Assembly (NCBI GenBank): GCA_016866385.1
Contig: VGMU01000010.1
Span: 1 to 61,328 of the forward strand
DNA from: Bacteroidota bacterium
GTDB taxonomy: Bacteria; Bacteroidota; Bacteroidia; Cytophagales; Cyclobacteriaceae
DNA length: 61,328 nucleotides
Direction of reading: 5' to 3'
Of this stretch, positions 52,202 through 61,328 are shown in pieces. Both the position numbers and the translations under genes were made by a program. Each line of letters begins with the position of its first letter. The first letter of the stretch is position 1. A model generated the notes under the pieces. The model was not told where the DNA came from. It saw nothing but the letters and a program-made list of their open reading frames with translations, and made no database searches.

Positions 52202-55200
52202 TTATCGCCCACGAAGCTTAATGGTAAGCTTATCGGTGAGCAGGTACATGACTGGTACTAGTACTAACGTAATAAGTGTGGCAAAGGTTAGCCCAAAAAT
52301 TACCGTCCAAGCCATAGGCCCCCAGAAGGCTGCATTATCCCCTCCTACGTAGAATTGAGGGTCAAATTCGCTCAATAGGGTCGCAAAATTGATGTTCATT
52401 CCTATGGCCAAGGGAATCAATCCCAAGACCGTGGTAATGGCCGTCAACAATACCGGACGAAGTCGTGTCTTGCCTGCCTCCACTATACTTGCAAGTAAAT
52501 CTGGATAAGCTAAGTAATTTCCCTTGGCAATTCCCAATTGCTCTCTTTTCCTGGTCCTCACCAAATCTGTATAATCTATCAGTACGATGGCATTGTTGAC
52601 CACTACCCCAGCCAAGGAAATAATCCCTATCCCGGTCATAATCACCACAAAGTCCATATTGAAAATAACCAATCCCAAAAAGACCCCAATGGTACTAAAA
52701 AGTACAGAAGTCATGATAATAAAGGGACTAACTACGGAATTAAACTGGGCTACAATGATCAGAAAGATCAGCGCTGTGGCTATGCCCAGGGCTCTCAACA
52801 AAAAGGCTTGGGATTTGGCTTGCTCTTCCTGCTCCCCTGTAAATTTTATAGAGATTCCTTCAGGCACGGGGTAGCCCGCCATCAATTCCTGAATTTGACC
52901 ATTGATTTCAGTAGGATTATAGCCTTCCAAGACATTTGAAAACATAGTAATGGCCTTTTCACTATCTTTTCTTTTCACTGATCCATAGGTAGATCCATAG
53001 CGTATATCCGCTACAGAGGAAATAGGGATTTCTTTTTTGTTGCCAAACTTATCCCTAAAACCTATTTTTTTATTGACCAAGGTATTGATATCGTAGCGGG
53101 TATTTTCGTCAAGCCTAAGTAAGATGGGATAATCCTCCTCTCCTTCTTTGTATCGAGAGACTTCCAACCCAAACAGGGAGGTTCGCAATTCCGTGGCAAT
53201 GGTAGAGGTAGATAAACCAAATCTCCTGGCCTTTTCTCTGTCGATTTGTACTACTACCTCAGGGCTACCCAAGGAAAGATCTGTCTTGAGTTCTTCCAGC
53301 CCAAGAATGGCATTGGATTCCAGATAGGCTTTACTTTCTTCTACGAAGGCAATTAATTGTTCGTAATCTTCCCCCACAAACTCGATGTTGACCGGGTTGC
53401 CGACTGGAGGGCCATTTCTTTGCTTATCTACCGTGATAAGTACTCCAGGATAGTTTTTTACCAGGTCCCTAACTACCTCCATGGCCTCGTTGGTATCGAT
53501 ACCTTGTCGGTCGATGTAGTCTACAAAGCCTATGGTTATTTTTGCTTTATGGGGAGTAGCTTGTAAACTAGGCCCCTCAGTTGGATCTCCAGTACCCTCG
53601 CCCACTTGGGTAATCACCGATTCAATGATGCCCCCAAAAGGAGCTAACTTATCTACCATCTCATCCTCCATGCTGTCCACAAATGCATTGGTGGATTCTA
53701 TGCTGGTTCCAATGGGGAATTCAACAAACACGTTGACCAATTGCGGCTGATTATCTGGGAAAAAGAGCACTTTAGGCGATCGAATGCCTAATAACAGAAT
53801 GGAAAAAATCAAAAGGAAAAAAGTACCTAGCAGAAACTTCACTGGGTTTTTTCCTCTTAAAGCGAATTTGAGGAGTGATTCGTAACCATTTTCCATGTTG
53901 ACCAAGAAAACGGCCTGAAACCAACCCACCCATTTTCTGACGTAAAACACATACACTACCGTAAGCAGGGCAAAGGTCACACTGAGCGTTCCCATACTCG
54001 TCCATCCCAGCACATAAAAAATCATAGAAAGCAGCACCAAAGAGATGGAAGCTCGAACAGATCCTTTTTTTGGTTTATCCTTGCTCATGTCTTCGATCTT
54101 CATGTACAAGGAGGTCATCACTGGATTGATGACCAAAGCCACAAATAGGGAAGCAGAGAGCACAATAATCAAGGTAATTGGCAGGTATTTCATAAATTCA
54201 CCCACCAAATCGTCCCAAAACGCGAGGGGAAGGAAGGCGGCCAAGGTAGTGAGCGTGGAAGTAATGATAGGCCAAGCTACCTCTCCTACCCCTTCCTTCG
54301 CCGCTTGAATCGGGGGTGTTCCGTCTTGCATCAAGCGATAAATGTTTTCCACCACTACGATCCCATTGTCTACCAACATCCCTAAGGCAAGGATGAGGGA
54401 AAACAACACCATCAAATTGAGCGTAATTCCAAAAGAATCCAGGACCAAAAAGGAGATAAACATGGATAATGGAATGGCAGAACCCACAAAAAGGGAATTG
54501 CGGAAGCCCATAAAAAACATGAGGACCAAAACGACCAAGATCATACCAAAAATGATAGAGTTTTCCAAGTCACTCACTTGGGTACGCGTTTGCTTACTTT
54601 GATCGTTGGTGATGGAAATTTCTATGTTACTTGGAAATCTATTCGCTTTTGTGGTTTGTATTATCTCCTTGATTTTATCTGAAGCATCCAAAAGATTTTC
54701 TCCGCTTCTTTTGGTGACATTGAGGGTGATTACCGGGAGATTTTTACTTCGCGCATAGGAAGTTCTGTCCTTAAACGTATCTTCAATTTGCGCCACGTCT
54801 TTGAGGTAAACTATTTTTTGCTGATCAGTCTTCACGATAATCTCCAAAAGCTCTTGAGGGTCTGAAAATTCCCCATTTACCCGAAGGGTTCTTTCAAAAT
54901 CACCCGTTTTGATACTTCCTCCCGAGATGGTCAGGTTTTCTCCTTGAATGGCTCCTGAAATGTCTCCAAAACTCACGCCTGTAGATTCCATTTTGTAGGG
55001 ATCCACATTGATTTGAATTTCCCGCTCTACCGTACCTGCAAGGTCTGCTTTAGAAATCTCCGGGAGTCTCTCGATAGCATCTTGTAAATACTCTCCAAAA
55101 CGTTTCAATTCCTGCTCAGAATAAGGACCAGAAATATTCACATTCATGATGGGGAAGTCGGAGGTATTGGCCTCTTGGACGGTAGGATCTTGATCCAAAT

Positions 55201-55600
55201 CGGTAGGCAAATCACTTTTCGCCTGATCTACTGCATCCTTAACCTCTTGGATGGCCTTGGAAATTTCTATTCCAGGGGTAAATTCAATAATGATAGTAGA
55301 AAAATCCTGTACAGAGGTGGATTTGATATCCTTTACATTACTCAGGGATTTCAATTCATTTTCAATTGGCCTGGTGATTAAGTTTTCCATATCCACAGGA
55401 GAGTTCCCCGGATAAGGAGTACCTACATAGACGGTAGGGATCACAATTTCAGGAAAACTTTCCTTAGGCATGGAACGGTAAGCCCCTAAGCCTAAGACCG
55501 TGATGATGAGCGTCAGAATGATCACCGAGGTGGAATTGTCCACGCTAAAGCTGGACAAACCAAATTCCCGGATGGTTTTTGATTTTTGAGGAGTTTCCAT
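52202..55600 (-). CDS. RND efflux pump permease (AcrB/HAE-like)
   Basis: A 1132-residue inner-membrane pump driven by proton flow, with about 12 membrane segments and two large periplasmic loops. It starts SFSVDNSTSVIILTLIITVLGLGAYRSMPKESFPEI, typical of the family, and has the fourth-helix motif LALGMLVDNGIVVVENIYR with a single central Asp, unlike the DFG-type metal pumps. A stretch at about residues 505-580 is longer than in AcrB and adds extra hydrophobic segments, which explains the length. Its substrates are probably drugs, lipids or other hydrophobic compounds. It is the last gene of a tetR/tolC/adaptor/pump operon, 2 bp after the adaptor. Confidence 0.93.
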   Translation of the reverse strand: METPQKSKTIREFGLSSFSVDNSTSVIILTLIITVLGLGAYRSMPKESFPEIVIPTVYVGTPYPGNSPVDMENLITRPIENELKSLSNVKDIKSTSVQDFSTIIIEFTPGIEISKAIQEVKDAVDQAKSDLPTDLDQDPTVQEANTSDFPIMNVNISGPYSEQELKRFGEYLQDAIERLPEISKADLAGTVEREIQINVDPYKMESTGVSFGDISGAIQGENLTISGGSIKTGDFERTLRVNGEFSDPQELLEIIVKTDQQKIVYLKDVAQIEDTFKDRTSYARSKNLPVITLNVTKRSGENLLDASDKIKEIIQTTKANRFPSNIEISITNDQSKQTRTQVSDLENSIIFGMILVVLVLMFFMGFRNSLFVGSAIPLSMFISFLVLDSFGITLNLMVLFSLILALGMLVDNGIVVVENIYRLMQDGTPPIQAAKEGVGEVAWPIITSTLTTLAAFLPLAFWDDLVGEFMKYLPITLIIVLSASLFVALVINPVMTSLYMKIEDMSKDKPKKGSVRASISLVLLSMIFYVLGWTSMGTLSVTFALLTVVYVFYVRKWVGWFQAVFLVNMENGYESLLKFALRGKNPVKFLLGTFFLLIFSILLLGIRSPKVLFFPDNQPQLVNVFVEFPIGTSIESTNAFVDSMEDEMVDKLAPFGGIIESVITQVGEGTGDPTEGPSLQATPHKAKITIGFVDYIDRQGIDTNEAMEVVRDLVKNYPGVLITVDKQRNGPPVGNPVNIEFVGEDYEQLIAFVEESKAYLESNAILGLEELKTDLSLGSPEVVVQIDREKARRFGLSTSTIATELRTSLFGLEVSRYKEGEEDYPILLRLDENTRYDINTLVNKKIGFRDKFGNKKEIPISSVADIRYGSTYGSVKRKDSEKAITMFSNVLEGYNPTEINGQIQELMAGYPVPEGISIKFTGEQEEQAKSQAFLLRALGIATALIFLIIVAQFNSVVSPFIIMTSVLFSTIGVFLGLVIFNMDFVVIMTGIGIISLAGVVVNNAIVLIDYTDLVRTRKREQLGIAKGNYLAYPDLLASIVEAGKTRLRPVLLTAITTVLGLIPLAIGMNINFATLLSEFDPQFYVGGDNAAFWGPMAWTVIFGLTFATLITLVLVPVMYLLTDKLTIKLRGR

Positions 55601-55602
55601 GC

Positions 55603-56733
55603 TTATTGCTTCGCTACGTTGACGCTAAAATTATCTATTACCTCACGGAAGCCTTTGTCCACCAAAATTTCGGTACCTACCAATCCTTCAAGGATTTCTG
55701 TCTCTTCCCCTGAGGAATAACCTCGCTTTACATATTTTTTCTTGGCCACCCCATTTTCCACAGCAAATACATAATCTCCTTTGGTGTCAGACAGGATCAA
55801 ATGCCCAGGAACTACCACGGATTCGGCGTTGGTGTAATCTTTTATCTTCAACACAGAAAGCATATTTGGTTTTGCCTCTGAAAGGTTTGGCAGCGCGACC
55901 TCTACCTTAAAGGTTCGATTGTTGGGGTTGATAATCGCTCCAGTTGCCGACACTTTAGAAGCTATATTTTTATTGATGGAAGGAAAGGAAATTTGAACGG
56001 AATCTCCTTTGGCAATGGCATTGATGTAATTTTCAGATAGGTCCGCTTCAATAAATAGATCGCTTTCTCCCACAAATTGGAACATGGGAAGCCCTGGTTG
56101 CATCAATTCTCCCAACCTTACTTGTACCGATTCAATAGTACCAGCAAAAGGAGCACGAATCAGTGATTTTGCCAATTGAGCTTTGAGCGAGGCCAAGCTT
56201 TTTTCCAAACCCTCTTTTCGGTTTTTTGATTCTAAGTACTGTACCTCTGTTCCGATTTTTTGATTCCAAAGCCTCTCTTGCTTTTCAAACACTGTACGAG
56301 CCAAAGCAAGGCTGTTTTCCAATTCTTCTACACTTCTTTGCAGGGATTCAGAATCTATCCTCGCTAGAATCTGACCGCGAGTCACCCGCATGCCCTCCTG
56401 AGCGGGAATTTCTAAAATTCTCCCCACGGTTTCCGAACTTATGGTCACGTTCTTTTTAGAAAGTACCGATCCAGTCACTTCCAGGTAATGGGTAAACGTT
56501 CCCTTACGAGCCGGAAGCGTAGTGATGAGTAGGGATTTTTTATTGGCTGCTGCAAATTCAGGGTCAGCTGCAATAAGCTCCTCCTCCAGGGTTTTGATCT
56601 TTGCATTCAAGTCCGTAACCTGGCTTTTAAGGGATTCCAATTCTGCCTTCTTGGCTTCAATAGAGTCTGAAGTACAGGAAAATATCCCCAGAATGAGGAT
56701 AAGTAGAGAGGTAAGGGAAACTAGTGATTTCAT
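55603..56733 (-). CDS. RND efflux membrane fusion protein (lipoprotein)
   Basis: A 376-residue periplasmic adaptor. The lipoprotein signal ends LILILGIFSC (lipid Cys at residue 20), followed by a short coiled coil (AKKAELESLKSQVTDLNAKIKTLEEEL), the barrel-sandwich domain (VGRILEIPAQEGMRVTRGQILARID), a helical hairpin (about residues 130-185), RAPFAGTIESVQVRLGELMQPG, and the beta-barrel and membrane-proximal domains. It connects the pump with the TolC partner encoded 32 bp upstream. Confidence 0.93.
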   Translation of the reverse strand: MKSLVSLTSLLILILGIFSCTSDSIEAKKAELESLKSQVTDLNAKIKTLEEELIAADPEFAAANKKSLLITTLPARKGTFTHYLEVTGSVLSKKNVTISSETVGRILEIPAQEGMRVTRGQILARIDSESLQRSVEELENSLALARTVFEKQERLWNQKIGTEVQYLESKNRKEGLEKSLASLKAQLAKSLIRAPFAGTIESVQVRLGELMQPGLPMFQFVGESDLFIEADLSENYINAIAKGDSVQISFPSINKNIASKVSATGAIINPNNRTFKVEVALPNLSEAKPNMLSVLKIKDYTNAESVVVPGHLILSDTKGDYVFAVENGVAKKKYVKRGYSSGEETEILEGLVGTEILVDKGFREVIDNFSVNVAKQ

Positions 56734-56765
56734 GAGCGTGAAAGAAAAAGAGAAAGTTCGTTGGT

Positions 56766-58124
56766 TTAGTTTGTGATATCAGCCTTCAGGATTCCTAGGG
56801 CTTTTTCTAGATTTACTTTAGATATTAGTCCATCATAAAGTGCCCCGAGGTAATTGATTTCGGCGGCAATCAGGGAGGCGTCGGCTTCCACTACCTCCAG
56901 ATTTGATCCTACTCCTTCGCTGTACTTGATTCGAGCAATTTCAAAAACCTCTTTGGCCAATTGCAGATTTTCCTCTTGCACCGTCAACACCTGAAGGTCA
57001 TTGCGGAGGTTGGCTTTTGCCATATACAACTCGCTTTTAAGGGATTCTCGTAAGAAGGTGCGTTGATTTTCGAGTTGATTGAGTTGAACCCTATTTTTTT
57101 GAATCCTAGAAGCCTTAGAAAACCCATCAAAAATGGGAACACTAAGACTCACTCCAATCAAGGAACTGCCAAACCAATTGTTGCCATTAAATACCCTTTC
57201 GAGTTCATTTCCTGCCCCACTTCTTCGCGCATTTCCCTGAAAATCGATTTTCGGCATGTATTGACTTAAATTATTTTTGAGATCTAGTTGAGCTAGATTT
57301 ATTTGAGTAGCTACCTGCTCCAATTCTATCCTAGAACCAGATTCTTCTGCAAGCAGGCCCAAAAATTCCTTTGAAAGTTTCAAATCCTGTAAAGAATCCT
57401 TGAGAAATATCTCGTATTCCAAGGGCAAGCCCATCTGTAATTTCAATAAACCTTGACTGATTTCTAAGGCAGTTTGGCTGCGCTGCACTTGGGTGTAAGT
57501 ATTGTTGCGCTGCACCTGTACCCGAGAAACGTCTATTTTTTCTACAAAACCTGCTTCATTTAGTGCCTTAGTTTCTTTCAATAAGGTATCCAATCGAGAT
57601 AAATTGGCTAGGGCAAGTCTGATTCTCTGCTGATTGACCAAAACCCCAAAATAAGCCTTCTTTACTTGCTCGATCACGTCATTCTCTGCCTTTTGTACAT
57701 CCTTATTGGTCAATTCCAACAGGGTTTTAGCAGCACGCAATCCCACAAAAAAGGATCCATCAAAAATCATTTGGGAAATATTGACTCCCAATCCTGAGGA
57801 ATAGCTCACTCCGAATCGTGCAGGAATCACATCGCTGGGTATGGAAGGATCTCCAAAGGGAGGCTGATTGGGAAGAAAAACTACAGGAATTTTTGGATTG
57901 TAATCCAAATTGTAGGATCCATTGATTTGGGGCAATCCACGTGAAGTTGTTTCTTTTATGGTAGCCTTATATATCAATACTTCCAAGCGAGCATTTTTTG
58001 TACTTGGATTATTTTCTACGGCATAGTCTACTGCCTCCTTTAGGGTAAGTTCAAGCACCTGTTGACCAGCTGCAGGACTTATCCCCATGGAAAGAATTAA
58101 GACCAAAAAAAGGTAGTTTTTCAT
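56766..58124 (-). CDS. TolC-family outer-membrane channel
   Basis: A 452-residue outer-membrane efflux protein with a signal peptide (about residues 1-20, SPAAGQQ). The two internal OEP repeats can be seen: VLELTLKEAVDYAVENNPSTKNARLEV at the start of the first, and a second half with long coiled helices (KNRVQLNQLENQRTFLRESLKSEL, EIARIKYSEGVGSNLEVVEADASLIAAE). It gives the RND pump an exit duct. It is the second gene of the operon, 16 bp after tetR. Confidence 0.93.
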   Translation of the reverse strand: MKNYLFLVLILSMGISPAAGQQVLELTLKEAVDYAVENNPSTKNARLEVLIYKATIKETTSRGLPQINGSYNLDYNPKIPVVFLPNQPPFGDPSIPSDVIPARFGVSYSSGLGVNISQMIFDGSFFVGLRAAKTLLELTNKDVQKAENDVIEQVKKAYFGVLVNQQRIRLALANLSRLDTLLKETKALNEAGFVEKIDVSRVQVQRNNTYTQVQRSQTALEISQGLLKLQMGLPLEYEIFLKDSLQDLKLSKEFLGLLAEESGSRIELEQVATQINLAQLDLKNNLSQYMPKIDFQGNARRSGAGNELERVFNGNNWFGSSLIGVSLSVPIFDGFSKASRIQKNRVQLNQLENQRTFLRESLKSELYMAKANLRNDLQVLTVQEENLQLAKEVFEIARIKYSEGVGSNLEVVEADASLIAAEINYLGALYDGLISKVNLEKALGILKADITN

Positions 58125-58140
58125 GGTTTAGTTGGTTTTT

Positions 58141-58749
58141 TTAAGTCAAAATATTTTGCTGGAATAGGTAGGCTTCTCTCCCTTTCTCAGTAAATATGCC
58201 ATGGAGGAAATGATCCAAAATGACCATTTGTTCTTCCACCAAATTGTACTCTACATCAGCAAAGCTTCTAGGATCAAAAGCCGAGGTAATCTGAGTTATT
58301 CTAACTTTGGCTAAAATCTTGGAATCAATTTCTTTTCTAAAATACCCTAGTTCCTTGCCCTTCTCCAGGACCTTTACCAAATCACTTTGAATGGTATCCT
58401 CCTTGAAGGATTCAAAAATTTTCCATGCTTCTGGAAAATATTTCTGTACTTCTAGTATGACTAGAGGATTGATGGAGGTGAGTCTTTCTCTCATCATTTT
58501 TGAGGTCTGTACCAAGTGCTCTATCACGCCATCCCCTTGTTCGGCAATGAAAGCCAATCGCTGTCGGTCTTCCTCCAGAATCCGAGCAAACACCGCCTTG
58601 ACCAAATCCTTTTTGTCTTCAAATTCTTGGTAGATCGTCTTTTTAGAAATTCCTACCTGTCGAGCCAAATCTTCCATGGTAATGGTACGCACCCCAAATC
58701 GGGCAAATTGCTCGGTTGCTGCCTCTAAAATTCTCTGCCTAGTCTCCAA
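58141..58749 (-). CDS. TetR/AcrR-family repressor of the efflux operon
   Basis: A 202-residue regulator. Residues 1-50 are the TetR helix-turn-helix domain (TRQRILEAATEQFARFGVRTITMEDLARQVGISKKTIYQEF); the rest is the helical ligand-binding domain. The start is TTG at 58749. A perfect TAnnTTTG (58770-58777) lies 21 bp upstream and no in-frame ATG fits better. A 28-bp palindrome over the promoter is the likely operator, so the protein probably represses itself and the tolC/adaptor/pump genes, with a pump substrate as inducer. Confidence 0.92.
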   Translation of the reverse strand: METRQRILEAATEQFARFGVRTITMEDLARQVGISKKTIYQEFEDKKDLVKAVFARILEEDRQRLAFIAEQGDGVIEHLVQTSKMMRERLTSINPLVILEVQKYFPEAWKIFESFKEDTIQSDLVKVLEKGKELGYFRKEIDSKILAKVRITQITSAFDPRSFADVEYNLVEEQMVILDHFLHGIFTEKGREAYLFQQNILT

Positions 58750-58769
58750 CTGATTTCTAATTTCGGAGA

Positions 58770-58777
58770 CAAAACTA
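58770..58777 (-). promoter_or_regulatory. -7 promoter element for the tetR-efflux operon
   Basis: The minus strand reads TAGTTTTG (TAnnTTTG). It gives a leader of about 14 nt before the TTG start and abuts the palindromic operator. Confidence 0.55.
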
Positions 58778-58778
58778 T

Positions 58779-58806
58779 GGAAACTTTATTTATGTTTAAA
58801 GTTTCC
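58779..58806. promoter_or_regulatory. Palindromic operator, probable TetR binding site
   Basis: Perfect inverted repeat GGAAACTTTA / TAAAGTTTCC with an 8-nt spacer (58789-58796). It covers the interval between the -7 and -33 positions of the tetR promoter, where a bound repressor dimer would block polymerase. The rest of 58807-59123 is very AT-rich up to about 58975, then mixed, with no recognised feature. Confidence 0.7.
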
Positions 58807-59123
58807 TTGGTTTTATTTTAAAATTTTATTCCTAAAAATGATATTTTTTAAATATTAAAATATATTTTATTTGTTTTTTTAACTTATTTTTATTTTTATA
58901 TTCTGTTAACTGAATTTTATATTTCCATTTATTTTTTAAATAATAAGTTTAACAAAAGTTTATTTTATAAAAAAAATACCCCGAGAATCCATCTCCGAGT
59001 CCCTAGCGATTGGAATTTACAGGCTTGGATAATTTCATCTAAGGACGGTCTTTACCTTTTGGCTAAGGCTTAAAAAAAAGAAAACTTAGGTGTCCGGGTT
59101 TTCGATTGTACCCCTCAAATTCT

Positions 59124-59131
59124 TACCTTTG
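59124..59131 (+). promoter_or_regulatory. -7 promoter element for purL
   Basis: TACCTTTG, a perfect TAnnTTTG, 20 bp before the purL ATG. The upstream sequence near 59100 (GGGTTTTCG) is only a weak -33 match. Confidence 0.45.
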
Positions 59132-59151
59132 TTTCTTACCCGCCCTAGGAC

Positions 59152-61328
59152 ATGATTTTCTTCTTTGAATCCCCTCAGAAACTCATCTATGGAGTTCAAA
59201 CACCCCATCCCCTATCTAAGGAAGACTTGGAAAAATTACTTTGGCTTTTTGGGGAAGCCACTTTTTTAGAGAAGGAAAAAATTGAAGGTAATTTTTCAGG
59301 TCCTCGAAAGGAAATGATTACTCCTTGGTCTACCAATGCAGTGGAAATTACGGGAAACATGGGTATTCACGGGATTCAGCGCATCGAAGAATTTACCCCC
59401 ATACAGCAAGGAGAGGCGATCGATCCCATGCTCCAAAAAGCATACGAAGGACTCGATCAGGAAATATTTACCATTCAGCTACAACCCGAGCCAGTTCGAT
59501 CCATCACCGATATAGCTGCCTACAATGTTTCAGAAGGCCTTGCGCTCAGCCAAGAGGAGTTAGATTACCTGAATCAAGTTTCTTCCCAGTTGGCTCGACC
59601 CTTAACAGATTCTGAAGTATTTGGCTTTTCGCAAGTCAACTCGGAGCACTGCCGCCACAAAATCTTCAACGGTACCTTTATCATCGATGGGGTAGAGCAA
59701 TCGATGACCCTTTTTCAATTGATCAAAGAAACCTCCAAGCGTCACCCAAATCGAATCGCATCCGCCTACAAAGACAATGTGGCTTTTATCAAAGGTCCAT
59801 CGGTTCAACAGTTTGCTCCCAAAACCCAGCAAAAAGCCGATTTTTTTGAGATAAAAGACATCCCAACGGTGCTTTCCCTCAAGGCAGAAACACACAATTT
59901 CCCAACCACTGTAGAACCCTTCAACGGGGCCGCTACCGGGTCGGGTGGGGAAATCCGGGATCGATTGGCAGGAGGCACCGCTTCCATCCCACTTGCTGGT
60001 ACCGCAGTCTACATGACTTCCTATTCCCGAAGCGAAGCAGGAAGAAGCTGGGAAAAAAACCTCCCTGCACGCCCATGGCTCTACCAAAGCCCCATGGACA
60101 TCTTGATCAAGGCCTCCAATGGCGCTTCAGACTTTGGAAACAAGTTTGGACAACCCCTCATCTCAGGATCCGTTCTCACCTTTGAGCACGAAGAGCAGGA
60201 GAAGCAGCATGGCTTTGACAAGGTCATCATGCTCGCAGGTGGTGTGGGCTTCACCAATGCCAAGTACACCCAAAAAGGGGAACCTAAAGCCGGTGATCAA
60301 ATCGTCATCATGGGCGGGGACAACTACCGCATCGGAATGGGAGGATCGGCTGTTTCCTCCCTGAATACGGGAGAGCTCTCTAACGCCATTGAACTGAACG
60401 CCATCCAACGCTCCAATCCGGAAATGCAAAAGCGTGTATCCAACGTAATTCGTGCCATGTCAGAGAGTGAGCACAATCCCATTGTCTCCATTCACGACCA
60501 TGGTGCAGGCGGACACCTCAACTGCCTTTCCGAATTGGTGGAAAATACCGGTGGCACCATCCACATCGATCAACTCCCTGTGGGAGACCCTACCCTATCT
60601 GCCAAAGAAATTATTGGCAACGAGTCTCAAGAACGCATGGGCTTGATCGTGGGCAAACAAGACATTCCCCTTCTCCAACAACTCTCCGCACGTGAACGCG
60701 CTCCTTTTTATGTAGTGGGCAAAACTACCGGAGATTTGCACTTTAAGTTTGAAAACCAAAAAACCGGAGAAAAGCCAGTAGACTGGAACTTGACTTACCT
60801 ATTTGGATCCTCACCCAAAACCATTCTAGAAGATGTAAGCCAACAAGGAGCAATCTTTACCGAAGCGGATTACAGCCAAGAACTACTAACCACCTATCTC
60901 AAAGAAGTGCTTCAACTCGAAGCAGTGGCTTGTAAGGACTGGTTGACCAATAAAGTAGACCGCTCCGTAACAGGCCGCGTAGCTACACAGCAGACCGTGG
61001 GGGAAATCCAACTACCTCTCAATAATGTGGGCGTCATGGCGCTGGACTTCACAGGTCAAAAAGGAATTGCCACCTCTATCGGGCATGCTCCTGTAGCCGC
61101 TCTGGCTAGCCCGGAGGCTGGTAGCCGATTGGCTATTGCCGAAGCGCTCACCAACTTGATCTTTGCACCCATCACGGATGGATTGAAGGGGATTTCCCTT
61201 TCTGCCAACTGGATGTGGCCCGCAAAAAACAAAGGAGAAAACGATCGATTGTATCGAGCAGTACAAGAGGTTTCTGAATTTGCAATTGCACTAGGAGTCA
61301 ATATCCCTACGGGAAAAGATTCCCTTTC
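59152..61328 (+). CDS. purL: Phosphoribosylformylglycinamidine synthase (large type), 3' end missing
   Basis: PurL makes FGAM from FGAR, glutamine and ATP in purine synthesis. The reading frame opens at ATG 59152 (MIFFFESPQ) and stays open to the window edge, about 725 codons. Family landmarks include FGFSQVNSEHCRHKIFNGTF (59629 on), the LKAETHNFPTTVEPFNGAATGSGGEIRDR stretch around 59880-59960, MGGDNYRIGMGGSA, and VSIHDHGAGGHLNCLSEL. The order fits the single-chain PurL of about 1230 residues, so the synthase half is mostly here and the glutaminase domain is cut off. Confidence 0.94.
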   Translation, partial: MIFFFESPQKLIYGVQTPHPLSKEDLEKLLWLFGEATFLEKEKIEGNFSGPRKEMITPWSTNAVEITGNMGIHGIQRIEEFTPIQQGEAIDPMLQKAYEGLDQEIFTIQLQPEPVRSITDIAAYNVSEGLALSQEELDYLNQVSSQLARPLTDSEVFGFSQVNSEHCRHKIFNGTFIIDGVEQSMTLFQLIKETSKRHPNRIASAYKDNVAFIKGPSVQQFAPKTQQKADFFEIKDIPTVLSLKAETHNFPTTVEPFNGAATGSGGEIRDRLAGGTASIPLAGTAVYMTSYSRSEAGRSWEKNLPARPWLYQSPMDILIKASNGASDFGNKFGQPLISGSVLTFEHEEQEKQHGFDKVIMLAGGVGFTNAKYTQKGEPKAGDQIVIMGGDNYRIGMGGSAVSSLNTGELSNAIELNAIQRSNPEMQKRVSNVIRAMSESEHNPIVSIHDHGAGGHLNCLSELVENTGGTIHIDQLPVGDPTLSAKEIIGNESQERMGLIVGKQDIPLLQQLSARERAPFYVVGKTTGDLHFKFENQKTGEKPVDWNLTYLFGSSPKTILEDVSQQGAIFTEADYSQELLTTYLKEVLQLEAVACKDWLTNKVDRSVTGRVATQQTVGEIQLPLNNVGVMALDFTGQKGIATSIGHAPVAALASPEAGSRLAIAEALTNLIFAPITDGLKGISLSANWMWPAKNKGENDRLYRAVQEVSEFAIALGVNIPTGKDSL

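Noticed and set aside
58975-59123. GC-richer stretch before purL that might be a structured RNA or riboswitch
   Set aside because: I could find only short 4-bp pairings by eye and no known purine riboswitch core; not enough to call.
59325-60646. Several open frames on both strands at the right end
   Set aside because: They lie inside the uninterrupted purL frame that starts at 59152 and carry no family features.

Overview
The window is a chromosomal segment from a Bacteroidota bacterium, most likely order Cytophagales (a Cyclobacteriaceae-like organism). I infer this from the AT-rich intergenic DNA, several perfect matches to the Bacteroidota -7 promoter element TAnnTTTG, the scarcity of Shine-Dalgarno sites, and protein types common in that phylum: a UpxY-type NusG paralogue, a Bacteroidota-style LptD, a DUF7935-like protein, a long CzcA-type pump and lysyl-tRNA synthetase with a C-terminal extension. 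No rRNA, tRNA, insertion sequence, phage, integron or CRISPR array was seen. The gene content is mostly core metabolism and envelope biology.

Layout. 1-9.2 kb holds housekeeping genes: a twin-ATPase ABC protein cut by the window edge, an exported class V aminotransferase, a DUF1801 protein, a MazG-like protein, gcvT-comB, an A-type Fe-S carrier, methylmalonyl-CoA epimerase, thiL, dtd with an SDR protein and a DUF7935-like protein, and a second, degenerate A-type carrier. 9.2-14.6 kb holds a WD40/DivIVA-like/folB operon, a phosphopantetheinyl transferase with a redoxin, a SirB1-like protein and a cell-wall amidase. 14.6-21.2 kb holds an LptD-like protein, a DUF4197 protein, lysS and proline dehydrogenase.

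21.4-27.9 kb is the most interesting part. A six-gene operon makes phenylalanine and tyrosine: DAHP synthase/chorismate mutase, aroB, aroA, prephenate dehydratase, an aminotransferase and prephenate dehydrogenase. It is preceded by an unannotated 31-codon leader ORF packed with Phe and Tyr codons. A strong intrinsic terminator follows, and its 5' arm is perfectly complementary to a segment inside the leader ORF. This is the layout of a ribosome-mediated transcription attenuator.

28-42.8 kb holds a Kelch protein, an APC permease, ssb, an alkaline-phosphatase-type enzyme, a GNAT enzyme, and a metal-efflux locus made of a two-component system, a CzcA pump fused to a TolC-like domain, and a membrane-fusion protein. 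The pump gene is preceded by three TTAAG repeats at exact 11-bp spacing, a likely response-regulator site. A PepSY membrane protein and a lipoprotein follow.

42.8-52 kb holds metG (with a perfect inverted repeat at the start of its transcript), an NAD-dependent DNA ligase with an insertion of about 150 residues, a CorC/HlyC-type CNNM-CBS protein, dapA, xseA-xseB and a stand-alone NusG paralogue. 52-58.8 kb is a TetR-TolC-MFP-RND drug-type efflux operon with a 10+8+10 palindrome over the regulator's promoter. The last 2.2 kb is the 5' part of purL, which runs off the window.
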